Part shown: positions 33,017 through 41,850 of the stretch, piece after piece
Layout: the number at the start of each line of letters is the position of its first letter
Position numbering within the stretch: position 1 is the first letter of the stretch
NCBI RefSeq assembly: GCF_025753795.1
Contig: NZ_JAOWPS010000003.1
Coordinates: 682,001-746,000, forward strand
Reading direction: 5' to 3'
DNA: 64,000 nucleotides
Origin: Mesorhizobium sp. YC-39
GTDB taxonomy: Bacteria > Pseudomonadota > Alphaproteobacteria > Rhizobiales > Rhizobiaceae
Notes under the pieces: generated by a model
What the model saw: the letters and a program-made list of their open reading frames with translations, nothing else
Told to the model about the DNA's origin: nothing
Databases searched by the model: none
Position numbers and translations under genes: made by a program

Positions 33017-34552
33017 TCAATCCATATGCGCGGCAGGCGCGCCACCGGCGGCCGGGCTAGCCTTCGGCTTGCGCAGCAGGAAAACAAACGGGACGGCGAG
33101 CAGCGTCATCATCATCAGCAGCTTGAAGTCGTTGACGTAAGAAATCATCATCGCCTGGATATTGACCATTCTATCCATCTGGGAAAGCGCCGTAGGGTCG
33201 CCGCCCGCGGCTGCCGGCGAGGCCGCCCAGAGATTGGGATTGAACGGATTGATAAAAGCCGAGAGCTCGCTGTGGTTGACCTGCGTGTTGCGCACCAGGA
33301 GAACCGTGACGACCGACACACCGATCGACGAGCCAAGATTGCGCACCAGGCTGAACAGCGCCGTGGCATCGGTGCGGTAGCGCGCGTCGAGCGTGGCGAA
33401 AGCCACGGTCGACAGCGGTACGAACACCATGCCCATTCCCAGGCCCTGGATGACGCCGGAACTGAGGATCAACCAGTTGTCCATCTGCGGCGAGAAGCTC
33501 GACATGGTGTAGAGCGACTGCGCGGTCAAAAGGAAGCCGATGACGACGAGGATCCTGGCATCGATCCTGTGCATGATGCGGCCGACCAGGAGCATCGCAA
33601 TCATCGTGCCGATACCGCGGGGGCCGATGACGACACCGATGGTCATGGTCGGGTAGCCGAAGATGGTCGCCAGCATTGGTGGCAGCAGCGACATGCTCGC
33701 AAGGATGAGCACGCCCATGATGAAGATGAACGCCAGCCCGGTCACGAAATTGCGGTCGAGGAAGATCTTGGGGTCGATGAAGGGATGTTCAGCCGTCATC
33801 GTGTGAATGATGAACACCCAGAAGCCGGTCAGCGAGAGACCAAGCTCGATCCAGATCTCGACCGAGGAAAACCAGTCGACCTCGCCGCCGCGATCCAGCA
33901 TCAGCTGCAGCGCGCCGACGCCGAGCGATATCATGGCGAAGCCGAAGAAATCGAAGCTGCGTATCCGCCTTGCAACGGCCGGCAGATAGGCGGCCATGCC
34001 AAGGAAGGCGAGGATGCCGACCGGCAGGTTGATGAAGAACACCCAGCGCCAGTTGAAATTCTCGGTCAGCCAGCCACCGAGCGTCGGGCCCAGGATCGGC
34101 CCCAGCATGATGCCGGCGCCCCAGATGGCCATGGCCTGGCCGTGACGTTCCTTCGGATTGATGTCGAGCAGGAAGGTTTGCGACAGCGGCACGATGGCAG
34201 CGCCGAACACGCCCTGCATCAGCCGGAAGAACACCATGGACTCCAGGCTCCAGGCGATGCCGCACAGCATGGAGAAGATGGTGAAGCCGACCACCGCCGT
34301 CAGGAACAGTTCCTTGCGGCCGAGCCGATCTGCCAGCCAGCCGGTCACCGGCGTCATGATGGCGGCGGCAACGATATAGGAGGTCAGCACCCAGTTGATG
34401 TTGTCCGGAGAGGCACCGAGATCGCCGGTCATGGTCGGCAGCGCGACGTTGGCGATCGTGGTGTCGAGCGCCTGCATGATCGTCGCCAGCATGAGCGCAA
34501 CGGTGATCAGGCCGCGGTGCGGCACTTCGCGAAAGGGTTCTGGCGTGCTCAT
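33017..34552 (-). CDS. emrB: DHA2 family multidrug efflux MFS transporter (EmrB-like)
   Basis: 511-residue inner-membrane drug/proton antiporter with 14 predicted helices. Landmarks are TIMQALDTTIANVALPTM in helix 1, WVLTSYIVAAAIMTPVTGWL and ADRLGRKELF (motif A). GPILGPTLGGWLTENFNWRW is motif C-like. It probably works with the HlyD-type EmrA homologue encoded upstream and a TolC channel encoded elsewhere. The ATG at 34552 is chosen; upstream in-frame extension runs into a palindromic repeat. Unusually, about 500 bp of repeats separate it from emrA. Confidence 0.9.
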   Translation of the reverse strand: MSTPEPFREVPHRGLITVALMLATIMQALDTTIANVALPTMTGDLGASPDNINWVLTSYIVAAAIMTPVTGWLADRLGRKELFLTAVVGFTIFSMLCGIAWSLESMVFFRLMQGVFGAAIVPLSQTFLLDINPKERHGQAMAIWGAGIMLGPILGPTLGGWLTENFNWRWVFFINLPVGILAFLGMAAYLPAVARRIRSFDFFGFAMISLGVGALQLMLDRGGEVDWFSSVEIWIELGLSLTGFWVFIIHTMTAEHPFIDPKIFLDRNFVTGLAFIFIMGVLILASMSLLPPMLATIFGYPTMTIGVVIGPRGIGTMIAMLLVGRIMHRIDARILVVIGFLLTAQSLYTMSSFSPQMDNWLILSSGVIQGLGMGMVFVPLSTVAFATLDARYRTDATALFSLVRNLGSSIGVSVVTVLLVRNTQVNHSELSAFINPFNPNLWAASPAAAGGDPTALSQMDRMVNIQAMMISYVNDFKLLMMMTLLAVPFVFLLRKPKASPAAGGAPAAHMD

Positions 34553-34590
34553 GATGCGGAACTTCCGACAGGTAACAAAAACGTGTAGAC

Positions 34591-34692
34591 TAGAGCGACG
34601 TGCGTCCATTTGGACGCGCAAAGTACGCTCTAGTACTTCAGAGTCTGCGCATCGTGCTTTCCGAAAATCGATTCCGATTTCGGGCCGATGCA
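34591..34692. repeat. palindromic intergenic repeat, family B, long form
   Basis: It begins TAGAGCGACGTGCG (34591-34604) and ends in a hairpin core, CCGAAAATCG / CGATTTTCGG, finishing GGGCCGATGC. A second copy in opposite orientation is at 61040-61092. There the same two ends are separated by only about 6 nt, whereas here about 55 nt intervene, so the window holds a long and a short form of one element. It lies between the emrB start and a structured element. Confidence 0.75.
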
Positions 34693-34817
34693 CAGGTTTC
34701 CGGACGGCGAGGCCTTCCGTGTGGAGACCCTCATCGCGGTGGGACGCGACTTATCGATGTGGGGGTTACATCGACCGAGTGTCTCGATTGAGCGGATGCC
34801 CGCCGCCCGGAAACCTG
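34693..34817 (-). ncRNA. candidate structured RNA element between emrA and emrB
   Basis: 125 bp closed by 17-bp inverted ends (CAGGTTTCCGGACGGCG at 34693-34709 and CGCCGCCCGGAAACCTG at 34801-34817). The single mismatch becomes a G-U pair on the minus strand, which favours that strand. Inside, GAGAC/GTCTC pairing encloses two hairpins: TCGATGT/ACATCGA with a C-rich 7-nt loop and TCGCG/CGCGA with loop UCCCAC (minus strand). The cruciform with two C-rich loops recalls small RNAs that pair with ribosome-binding sites. It may instead be a cis element for emrB or a repeat. No promoter is established. Confidence 0.45.
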
Positions 34818-34844
34818 AGGACCGAAAAGGCCCGCATCGGGTTG

Positions 34845-34896
34845 TAAGGGTTTTGGCCAGGCCACAACGCGGCCCGGTTCAACCCCCTAACCCTTA
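34845..34896. repeat. imperfect inverted repeat
   Basis: TAAGGGTT (34845-34852) and AACCCTTA (34889-34896) are perfect inverted arms with 36 bp between, themselves containing GGCC-rich complementarity. Next to the structured element, it adds to the density of palindromes in the emrA-emrB gap. Function unknown. Confidence 0.45.
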
Positions 34897-34957
34897 GCCT
34901 GCCTCCCATCGGACCAATCCTGTCATTCACCTCGCCAAAGCGGCGAGTATTGTGTTT

Positions 34958-35057
34958 AGAGCCGGTTCCATCCCGATGGAATCGGGATGGGGCTCTATCT
35001 CTTTGTTCGAGCATGATCTTTTCCGAAAACCGGTTCCCACTTTTCGGGATCATGCTC
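34958..35057. repeat. two adjacent hairpin repeats at the emrA 3' end
   Basis: The first hairpin is 34958-34996 (AGAGCC and CCATCCCGAT pairing with ATCGGGATGG and GGCTCT). The second is 35009-35057, with ends GAGCATGATC/GATCATGCTC and an inner CCGAAAA/TTTTCGG, an element type I associate with rhizobial genomes. The last base of the second overlaps the emrA stop codon. A shorter relative with ends GAATGATC/GATCATTC follows groEL at 54973-55015. Confidence 0.75.
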
Positions 35058-36232
35058 TAGTGCTCGCCCGCCGTGGCGTGGCCGAAGATGCTCGGAAAGC
35101 CGCGCGCAACGCCGGTATCCACGGTGACGGTCGCGCTCATGCCGGTGCGCAGCGCCATCTTGGCGTCGGCGTCGGTCAGTTCCAGGCGCACCGGAATGCG
35201 CTGGGTGACCTTGACCCAGTTGCCGGTGGCATTCTGGGCGGGCAGCAGCGAGAACTCGGCCCCCGTGCCGGCACCGATCGCCTTGACCGTGGCCTCGAAA
35301 GTCCGGCCCGGATAGGTGTCGACCACGATCTCGGCCTTTTGGCCGGGTTTCATGTGGGTGAGCTGGGTTTCCTTGAAATTGGCATCGATCCAGGTGTCGC
35401 CGGTTTCGACCAGCGAAAACAGTGGCGTACCCGAGCCGACATACTGGCCGACCTTGAACGAAGAGGCCTGGCTGATAACACCGTCAGCAGGCGCCTTGAC
35501 CGTGGTTTGCGCCAGGTCGTAGGCAGCCTTGTCGCGCGCCGCGAGCGCCGCCATCACGGTCGGATGCTTGTCGGTCTCGATGTCCGGATTGCCGCCAAGT
35601 GCCGCCTTGGCGCTGACGATGCCCTGCTGGGCCACAGCCAGTTGCTGCTTGGCCTTGTCGAGATCGTTCTTGGCCTGATCCAGCGAAGACTTGGCATTGA
35701 TGCCCTTGCGCGAGAGGTCGGCGGCGCGGTCGTATTGCGACTGCGCGTAGTCGACTTCGCTGGCGTCGGATTTCTCCTGCGACGTCGCCTGGCTGTAGGC
35801 CGCGCGCAGCTGCTCGACATTGAGGCGCGCACCGGCCACCGCCGCGTCGGCCTGGGCCAGCGCAATCCGATAGGGCTCGGGATCGATGGCGAACAGCACA
35901 TCACCCTGCTTGACGGACTGGTTGTCGGCAATATCGACCTGAACGATGCGGCCCGCCGTATCCGAGGCGATCGACACTTTGGCCTGCTGCAGATTGGCGT
36001 TCTCGGTCTCCTGGTAGCGACCGCCGGTCACCCAGACGTAGGCGCCGCCGGCGACAAGCGCCGCAGGCAGCGCGACCATCAGCAGGAAACGACCAAGGCG
36101 GCGCTTCTTGTTCGGCGCCACCGGCGCCGGTGCTACCGACGGAGCGACCGCCACGGGGGTTGCCGCCGGCTGCGCGGGAGCTTCCAGCTCCAGCTCGGCC
36201 ACATTCTTGTCTATCTTGGCTACCGCGTTCAT
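35057..36232 (-). CDS. emrA: HlyD family secretion/efflux adaptor (EmrA-like)
   Basis: 391-residue periplasmic adaptor for an MFS efflux pump. A Pro/Ala/Val-rich cytoplasmic N-terminus (1-45) precedes a single membrane helix (about 50-68, FLLMVALPAALVAGGAYVWV). A lipoyl/barrel-sandwich half follows (DIADNQSVKQGDVLFAIDPE). Then come an alpha-helical hairpin (100-215), the second lipoyl half (VKAPADGVISQASSFKVGQY) and a beta-barrel region (WIDANFKETQLTHMKPGQ). The ATG at 36232 overlaps the MarR gene stop as ATGA, so the two are translationally coupled. Confidence 0.92.
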   Translation of the reverse strand: MNAVAKIDKNVAELELEAPAQPAATPVAVAPSVAPAPVAPNKKRRLGRFLLMVALPAALVAGGAYVWVTGGRYQETENANLQQAKVSIASDTAGRIVQVDIADNQSVKQGDVLFAIDPEPYRIALAQADAAVAGARLNVEQLRAAYSQATSQEKSDASEVDYAQSQYDRAADLSRKGINAKSSLDQAKNDLDKAKQQLAVAQQGIVSAKAALGGNPDIETDKHPTVMAALAARDKAAYDLAQTTVKAPADGVISQASSFKVGQYVGSGTPLFSLVETGDTWIDANFKETQLTHMKPGQKAEIVVDTYPGRTFEATVKAIGAGTGAEFSLLPAQNATGNWVKVTQRIPVRLELTDADAKMALRTGMSATVTVDTGVARGFPSIFGHATAGEH

Positions 36233-36705
36233 GTTGCTGCGCCTTCTGCACTCTTGATTTTTCCGCAGGACGCCTCGGCGTCCGTCAGGTTCTCGACCAT
36301 CACGTCAAGGGCCTTGATCAGGACGCGGCGATCTTCCGGCGACACGCCGGTCAGCGATACTTCATAGACTTCGCCGGCGAGGCTCTTGACCTCGGCATAG
36401 GCCTCGCTCGCCTTGGCGGTCGGAAAGATCATGCGGACCCGGCGGTCGGCTGCGTCGGCACGGCGTTCGATCCAGCCGCCCTCTTCCATGCGGTCGACAA
36501 GGCGCGACACGCTGATCGGCTCGATTTCGAGAAGCTCGGCAAGCCGTGCCTGGGTTATGCCTTCTTCCTTGGCAACGCGGACCATAAGCCGCCATTGCGC
36601 CGAGGAAAGGCCAAGCCCACTGGCGCGCGCCTCGAAGCGCTTGCGCATCAGGCGCTGCACGTCGTGGATCAAAAAGCCCAATCTGTCGATGCCGTCGGAA
36701 ACCAT
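36229..36705 (-). CDS. MarR family transcriptional regulator of the efflux operon (EmrR-like)
   Basis: 158-residue winged-helix regulator. GLSSAQWRLMVRVAKEEGITQARLAELL is spread over about residues 36-63. The recognition helix is EPISVSRLVDRMEEGGWIERR, and the wing holds DRRVRMIFPT. It lies first in the operon, overlapping emrA by 4 nt, so it most likely represses emrRAB and is released by pump substrates. The ATG at 36705 sits only about 7 nt downstream of a strong -10 box, and no ribosome-binding site is visible, so its mRNA may be leaderless. Confidence 0.9.
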   Translation of the reverse strand: MVSDGIDRLGFLIHDVQRLMRKRFEARASGLGLSSAQWRLMVRVAKEEGITQARLAELLEIEPISVSRLVDRMEEGGWIERRADAADRRVRMIFPTAKASEAYAEVKSLAGEVYEVSLTGVSPEDRRVLIKALDVMVENLTDAEASCGKIKSAEGAAT

Positions 36706-36711
36706 GAGCGG

Positions 36712-36740
36712 TATATATAATAAGCGTGCTTATCATTCAA
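36712..36740 (-). promoter_or_regulatory. emrR promoter with embedded palindromic operator
   Basis: On the minus strand TTGAAT (36735-36740) and TATATA (36712-36717) are separated by exactly 17 nt. A perfect 14-bp palindrome, ATAAGC-GT-GCTTAT (36720-36733), fills the spacer and is a natural MarR-type operator. Repressor binding would exclude RNA polymerase. The predicted transcription start falls at or next to the ATG at 36705. Confidence 0.75.
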
Positions 36741-36864
36741 GATGCGGCGTTGTGCCAGAAGCCGGCAAATCTGCATGACAGTCCGGCGATGCAATCATGA
36801 TTAGCGAACGATGGACGGCACAGCGCTCGGACCTGAGTGGAATTCCAATCCCCTCGGCGCCGCT

Positions 36865-37884
36865 TCAAAGGCGGTTGCGAACAAGCATCGTAACGACGAC
36901 GAAGGCGCCGAGCGAGCTGGTGATGATACCGATCGGCAGCTCCTGCGGCGGCAGCACTGTGCGTGCGAGGAGGTCGCTGGCCAAAAGCAGCACCGCCCCG
37001 AACAGCGCTGAGCTGGCGATCAGACGCAGATGCAACGGGCCGGCTAGTGGCCGGCACAGATGCGGGATCATCAGGCCGACAAAGCCGATGACGCCGGCGA
37101 CCGAGACCAAGATCGCGGTCGCAAGTGCGGCGACGAGAAAGGTGGTGCGGCGCATCCGTGCCACCGGCACGCCGAGGCTTTCGGCGGCGTTTTCACCGGC
37201 GAGGAAGGCGTCGAACCTGCGGTGGTTCCACAACCCGTAGGCAAGGATGATGGCCGCGCCGAGCGCGGCCAAACCAATATTGTCCCAGCGCGCCAGCCCG
37301 AGCCCGCCCATGGTCCAGAACAGCACCGAATGGGCGGCGCGCTGGTCGCCGGCGAAGACGAGATAGTTGGTGAGCGCGGTAAAGATGAAGGAGACGGCAA
37401 GCCCGGCCAGAATCAATCGCTCCGGACCCTGCCCCCTCACCCGCGAGACCAGCAGAAGGACAATGCCAGCGGCCAGCATGCCGCCGGTGAAGGCGGCAAT
37501 GGGCAAGGTCCAGATGCCGAAACTGTCGCCGAAAACGGTGATGACGGAAACCGCGCCAGCGGCCGCGCCGGAGGAGAGGCCGAACAGGAACGGGTCGGCG
37601 AGGTCGTTGCGCGTCACGGTCTGGAGCAAGACGCCAACGACGCCCAGTCCAGCGCCGACCGCGATCGCCAGCAGCGTGCGCGGCAGCCTGAGGTCGACGA
37701 CGATCTTGCCGACCGGTCCAGGCACCGGATGCGCGTCCAGTCCAACCGCATGCGCCAGCGCGCCAACGACATCCGCCAGCGGGATCACCGTCGAGCCATA
37801 GGCGATCGACAACAGCGCCAGAGCGGCCATCGCTGCCGCTCCAGCCACCATGGCCGGTACGAATGGCTTGTGCAGCAGCAGCAA
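36865..37884 (-). CDS. FecCD family ABC permease, probably cobalamin/corrinoid (BtuC-like)
   Basis: 339-residue inner-membrane permease of the FecCD/BtuC family with nine to ten predicted helices. Typical segments are LRLPRTLLAIAVGAGLGVVG, DPFLFGLSSGAAAGAV and GVIGFVGLMIPHLCRPLAG. The probable start is TTG at 37884, with GGAAG about 12 nt upstream inside the end of the previous gene; an ATG at 37851 would cut into helix 1. Last gene of a riboswitch-controlled operon. The riboswitch points to a corrinoid, or possibly cobalt, as substrate rather than ferric siderophore. Confidence 0.85.
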   Translation of the reverse strand: MLLLHKPFVPAMVAGAAAMAALALLSIAYGSTVIPLADVVGALAHAVGLDAHPVPGPVGKIVVDLRLPRTLLAIAVGAGLGVVGVLLQTVTRNDLADPFLFGLSSGAAAGAVSVITVFGDSFGIWTLPIAAFTGGMLAAGIVLLLVSRVRGQGPERLILAGLAVSFIFTALTNYLVFAGDQRAAHSVLFWTMGGLGLARWDNIGLAALGAAIILAYGLWNHRRFDAFLAGENAAESLGVPVARMRRTTFLVAALATAILVSVAGVIGFVGLMIPHLCRPLAGPLHLRLIASSALFGAVLLLASDLLARTVLPPQELPIGIITSSLGAFVVVTMLVRNRL

Positions 37885-37886
37885 GC

Positions 37887-38834
37887 TCAGAACGCTTCCG
37901 GGTGCATCGCCCTGGCGATCTTGCCGATCGCCTCGATATTGGCGGGTCCTGGCGTCAGTTCGGCATAGCGCAGCGCCACGAAGCGCTCGTTCTTGACCGC
38001 GTCGGTCTCCTTCATCGCTGGATGCGCCTTGAGGAAATCAAGCAGTTTCCTGTAGCCGGCACCATCCTGGTAATCGAGCAGGATGAGGAATTGCGGGTTG
38101 CGGGCTGCTACCGTCTCCCAATCCGTATCGCCCCAGCTCGTCTCCATATCGGCCATGATGTTGTCGCCGCCGGCAGCAGCGATCATGGCGCTCGGGATCG
38201 CGAACTTGCCCGCGGTGAAGGGTTTGTCTTCGCCGGAATCATAGAGGAAGACGCGCGTGCCCTTGCGGTCGCCGACCTTCGCGGTGATCTCCGAGAGTTG
38301 CGCTTTCCAGCCCGAAACAAGCTTTTCCGCCTCGGCCTCCTTGCCGAAGATCTTGCCCAGCTTTTCGACGTCTCCATAGAGCAGGTCCATCGAGGCGGCG
38401 GGCCGGTGCTTGTCGAGATGGACGCAGCTTTCCGTCAGTACCAGTGTCTTGATGCCGTGCGGGGCGAGCGTATCGGGCGTCACCTCGCCGCCCGGCTTCA
38501 TGCCGTAATACCAGCCGGCGAAGAAGAAATCCGGCTGGACGGCGATCAGGTTCTCCAATGTCGGATATTTTGGTGCCAGCTCCGGGATCGAGCCTTGCTC
38601 GGCCTTGAATTCGGGGCCGACCTTGTACCAACCGGTGATGCCGGTCAGGCCGACGATCGACGGCTGCAGCTTCAGCGCGAAGGCCATCTCGGCCATGTTG
38701 AGATCCTGAATGATGGCGCGCTTGGGCGGCGTGTCGAAGCTCAGCGGCTTGCCGCAACTGTCAACGGTGGCCGGATAGGCGAAGGCCGCCGAAGCCAGCA
38801 GCGAAAAGGCAAGAGAGAGGGCGAAACGCTTCAC
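37887..38834 (-). CDS. ABC transporter periplasmic binding protein, cobalamin-type (BtuF-like)
   Basis: 315-residue class III (helical-backbone) binding protein. The signal peptide is residues 1-19 (MKRFALSLAFSLLASAAFA). It has the family pattern PPKRAIIQDLNMAEMAFAL, then NLIAVQPDFFFAGW in lobe 1, and WETVAARNPQFLILLDY in lobe 2. The start is GTG at 38834 behind AAGGAG. The operon is under a cobalamin riboswitch, so corrinoid capture is the best guess. Two Cys are present in the mature protein (VDSCGK, TESCVH). Confidence 0.85.
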   Translation of the reverse strand: MKRFALSLAFSLLASAAFAYPATVDSCGKPLSFDTPPKRAIIQDLNMAEMAFALKLQPSIVGLTGITGWYKVGPEFKAEQGSIPELAPKYPTLENLIAVQPDFFFAGWYYGMKPGGEVTPDTLAPHGIKTLVLTESCVHLDKHRPAASMDLLYGDVEKLGKIFGKEAEAEKLVSGWKAQLSEITAKVGDRKGTRVFLYDSGEDKPFTAGKFAIPSAMIAAAGGDNIMADMETSWGDTDWETVAARNPQFLILLDYQDGAGYRKLLDFLKAHPAMKETDAVKNERFVALRYAELTPGPANIEAIGKIARAMHPEAF

Positions 38835-38864
38835 GGATGTTGCTCCTTGGGTTCAGGAAGGTTG

Positions 38865-39652
<788 letters not shown>

Positions 39653-39653
<1 letters not shown>

Positions 39654-40063
39654 CAGCCACGCCCCGGCGGATTGGCCGCGGCAGGGATGCGCGCCAGCGT
39701 CTTGCCGGCGAGCCTTGGCGGGCGCTGTCCGGAATTGCACCAGCCATCGGCCAGCGAGATATAGAGCCTGGCGAACTCCACGAGCGCGCCGGCATCGGTG
39801 CCCCTGTCTATGGAGCCGAAGAGGTAGGAGGCCTTGCCGTTCGCCTGGAAAGCGACGGTCAGCGGCCGCGCGCAACCGGCCATGCAGTCGACAGTTTCGA
39901 TTGCATAATCGAGCGCCTGACTTTCGGGGGCGGAAAGCCTGGAGCGCAGATCGGCGCACAGATCCTCGCCGGACCTGAGCCCGGTTGCGGATTCGCGGCA
40001 CAGCGAGCACACGATGATGCGATGGGTGAAATCCGTAGAGCCCAACGTTCCGTCACTTTCCAA
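39653..40063 (-). CDS. DUF1636 small Cys-containing protein
   Basis: 136-residue cytoplasmic protein of the DUF1636 family, first gene of the riboswitch operon. Conserved Cys pairs are in VCSLCRES (about 19 and 22) and DCMAGCARP (about 59 and 63), an arrangement like thioredoxin-fold 2Fe-2S ferredoxins. A role in metal or corrinoid handling is plausible from the context but unproven. The start is uncertain: TTG at 40063 opens the frame, and another TTG six codons on is preceded by GGAAAG; there is no ATG nearby. Confidence 0.75.
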
Positions 40064-40149
40064 AACTGGCGACGGAAGGAAGCTCCAGCCAATCGGACGA
40101 CAGACCGATGGCTTACGTCTCCTCCCGGCACACCCCGTCCGGTCAACTC

Positions 40150-40400
40150 AGTTGATGGCAGGTCTCCTGGCTCGCGGGTCTTAGCTTCATCCTGCCTTCC
40201 CAGCCTTGCCGGCCAGTGGCATTTCCGGATGTTGCTCGCCGCTTACAGTTGCGGGGGCAGCCACGGCCTCGACCCGAGGGTCTCACCGTGTTCCCTTTTC
40301 ACCCCTCGCCTTTCGACTCGGGGACCATCACCCTTTCACCCTAGATTTCCGCCAACCGCGCCGCAACGGTTTTTTGAGGACACTTCAAGCAGCTGCAATC
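40150..40400 (-). promoter_or_regulatory. cobalamin (AdoCbl) riboswitch
   Basis: On the minus strand the leader carries the hallmark blocks in order: a GGTGAAAAGGGAACACGGTG segment (about 40285-40305), GCCCCCGCAACTGTAA (about 40243-40258), and the B12 box GCCAGGAGACCTGCC at 40157-40171. About 90 nt separate the B12 box from the DUF1636 start, so control of translation or termination of the transporter operon is expected. Upstream, TTGACA at 40447-40452 is a likely -35. High cobalamin should reduce expression. Confidence 0.93.
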
Positions 40401-40710
40401 ACCGATTTTTTGATATGTAATAACGTTACAAAACTGCATCGGCCGCTGTCAACACCGGTGGGCAGGTTCCGATTCGAATTTCCCCTCTATCCCCAAGTTT
40501 GAGGAACCGGTCGAAGGCCGGCGCAGCAGAGGTCAGTCGCCAAAACATCGGAAAATTTTCAGAAACGGATCGGGATTTCGCGGCCTGGAAATCACAAAAC
40601 GCTGGGGCTGGCGAAAGACAGGCCGATCACCCAGCCGTCCTCCCAGTCAACCCATTCCGGCCGCCAGCGCCATTCCCGGCGCCGGCCGCAACATTGGTCA
40701 TGGAGACAAC

Positions 40711-41850
40711 ATGATTGCCGCACTCTTCCACAACAGGTCGCTGAAGCGCCGCCTCGTCGGTGCCTCGATCGCGGCGCTTGCCTGCGCCACCGCAATCGTC
40801 TGGCACGGTGCAACAAGCGAAGCCTCCAGTGCTGCGCCGAGCGCACCGGAATTGAAGCTCGTCAAGACAGTGGCCGTGAAGACGAGTGCCCGCGCCGACG
40901 CCCGCGTCGCGATTGGCGAAATACGGCCGCGGCGCGAAAGCGATCTCGGATTTCGCGTCTCCGGCAAGCTCGTCGAACGCATCGCCGAAATCGGCTCGAC
41001 GGTGAGCAAAGGCGATGTCCTGGCGCGCATCGAAGACCAGGATTACCGCAACCGCCTGCGCAGCGCCGAAGCCGATGTCGCGGCGGCACAGGCCGTCATG
41101 GCCGAGGCGAGCGCCGGCGAGAGCCGCATCGGAGCACTTCTGCGCAAAGGCTATGCGACGCGCGCCAATTACGATGCGACACTGAAGAATTTGCGCTCGG
41201 CGCAAGCCAAGCTGCAATCGGCCAACATCGCCTTCGAGATGGCCAGGGATCAGCTCGGCTACACCGAACTGCATGCCGATTTCGACGGCATCGTCACCGC
41301 GACCGGCGCCGAAGCGGGCCAGTCCGTCAATGTCGGACAGATGGTCATTCGCGTCGCCGACCCTGAGGCTCGCGACGCCGTCTTCTCGATCGCGGAAGCC
41401 GTCCTCTCGAACGCGCCCCATGGCGCGCGGCCGCCGGAGGTCACGGTATCACTGCTGAGCAATCCGGCAATCGCCACGGCCGGAACCATACGCGAAATCG
41501 CACCGGTGGCGGATGCCGCGACCCGCACCTTCCAGGTCAAGGTCACATTGCAGAACGCGCCTCGCGAAATGCGCTTCGGCTCAAGCGTCGCCGGCCGCGT
41601 CGATGCGACGGGCAAACCAGTCGTCGTGCTGCCCGGCAGCGCGCTTTTCGACAAGGAGGGCAAGCCGGCCGTCTGGGTCGTCACCGCCGCGTCGGCGGTG
41701 GAGCTCAAGCCCGTCACCGTCAAACGATACGAGACCGACCGCGTCGTCGTCAGCGACGGTCTTTCCGAAGGCGACATCGTCGTCACCGCCGGTGTCAACC
41801 GCTTGCGTGAACATGAAAAAGTCCGCACCATTGAAGGAGAAGCAAAATGA
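40711..41850 (+). CDS. RND efflux periplasmic adaptor (membrane fusion protein)
   Basis: 379-residue adaptor with an N-terminal membrane anchor/signal (about 12-30, LVGASIAALACATAIVW). The lipoyl motif GFRVSGKLVERIAEIGSTVS opens the domain, followed by an alpha hairpin (about 105-165). The second lipoyl half is YTELHADFDGIVTATGAEAG, then come beta-barrel and membrane-proximal domains (ATRTFQVKVTL, GSALFDKEGKPAVWVV). The ATG at 40711 has GGAGAC upstream. It overlaps the monooxygenase gene by 4 nt (ATGA). It belongs with the RND pump encoded 1.7 kb downstream. Confidence 0.92.
   Translation: MIAALFHNRSLKRRLVGASIAALACATAIVWHGATSEASSAAPSAPELKLVKTVAVKTSARADARVAIGEIRPRRESDLGFRVSGKLVERIAEIGSTVSKGDVLARIEDQDYRNRLRSAEADVAAAQAVMAEASAGESRIGALLRKGYATRANYDATLKNLRSAQAKLQSANIAFEMARDQLGYTELHADFDGIVTATGAEAGQSVNVGQMVIRVADPEARDAVFSIAEAVLSNAPHGARPPEVTVSLLSNPAIATAGTIREIAPVADAATRTFQVKVTLQNAPREMRFGSSVAGRVDATGKPVVVLPGSALFDKEGKPAVWVVTAASAVELKPVTVKRYETDRVVVSDGLSEGDIVVTAGVNRLREHEKVRTIEGEAK

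Noticed and set aside
32948..34588. 546-codon open frame on the plus strand, rich in His, Asp, Arg and Glu
   Set aside because: Mirror of the emrB membrane-protein gene; such charged shadows are typical opposite hydrophobic genes.
34870..34890. GGTTCAACCCCC resembling a tRNA T-loop
   Set aside because: The flanking bases do not pair as a T-stem and no D-arm, anticodon arm or acceptor stem could be found.
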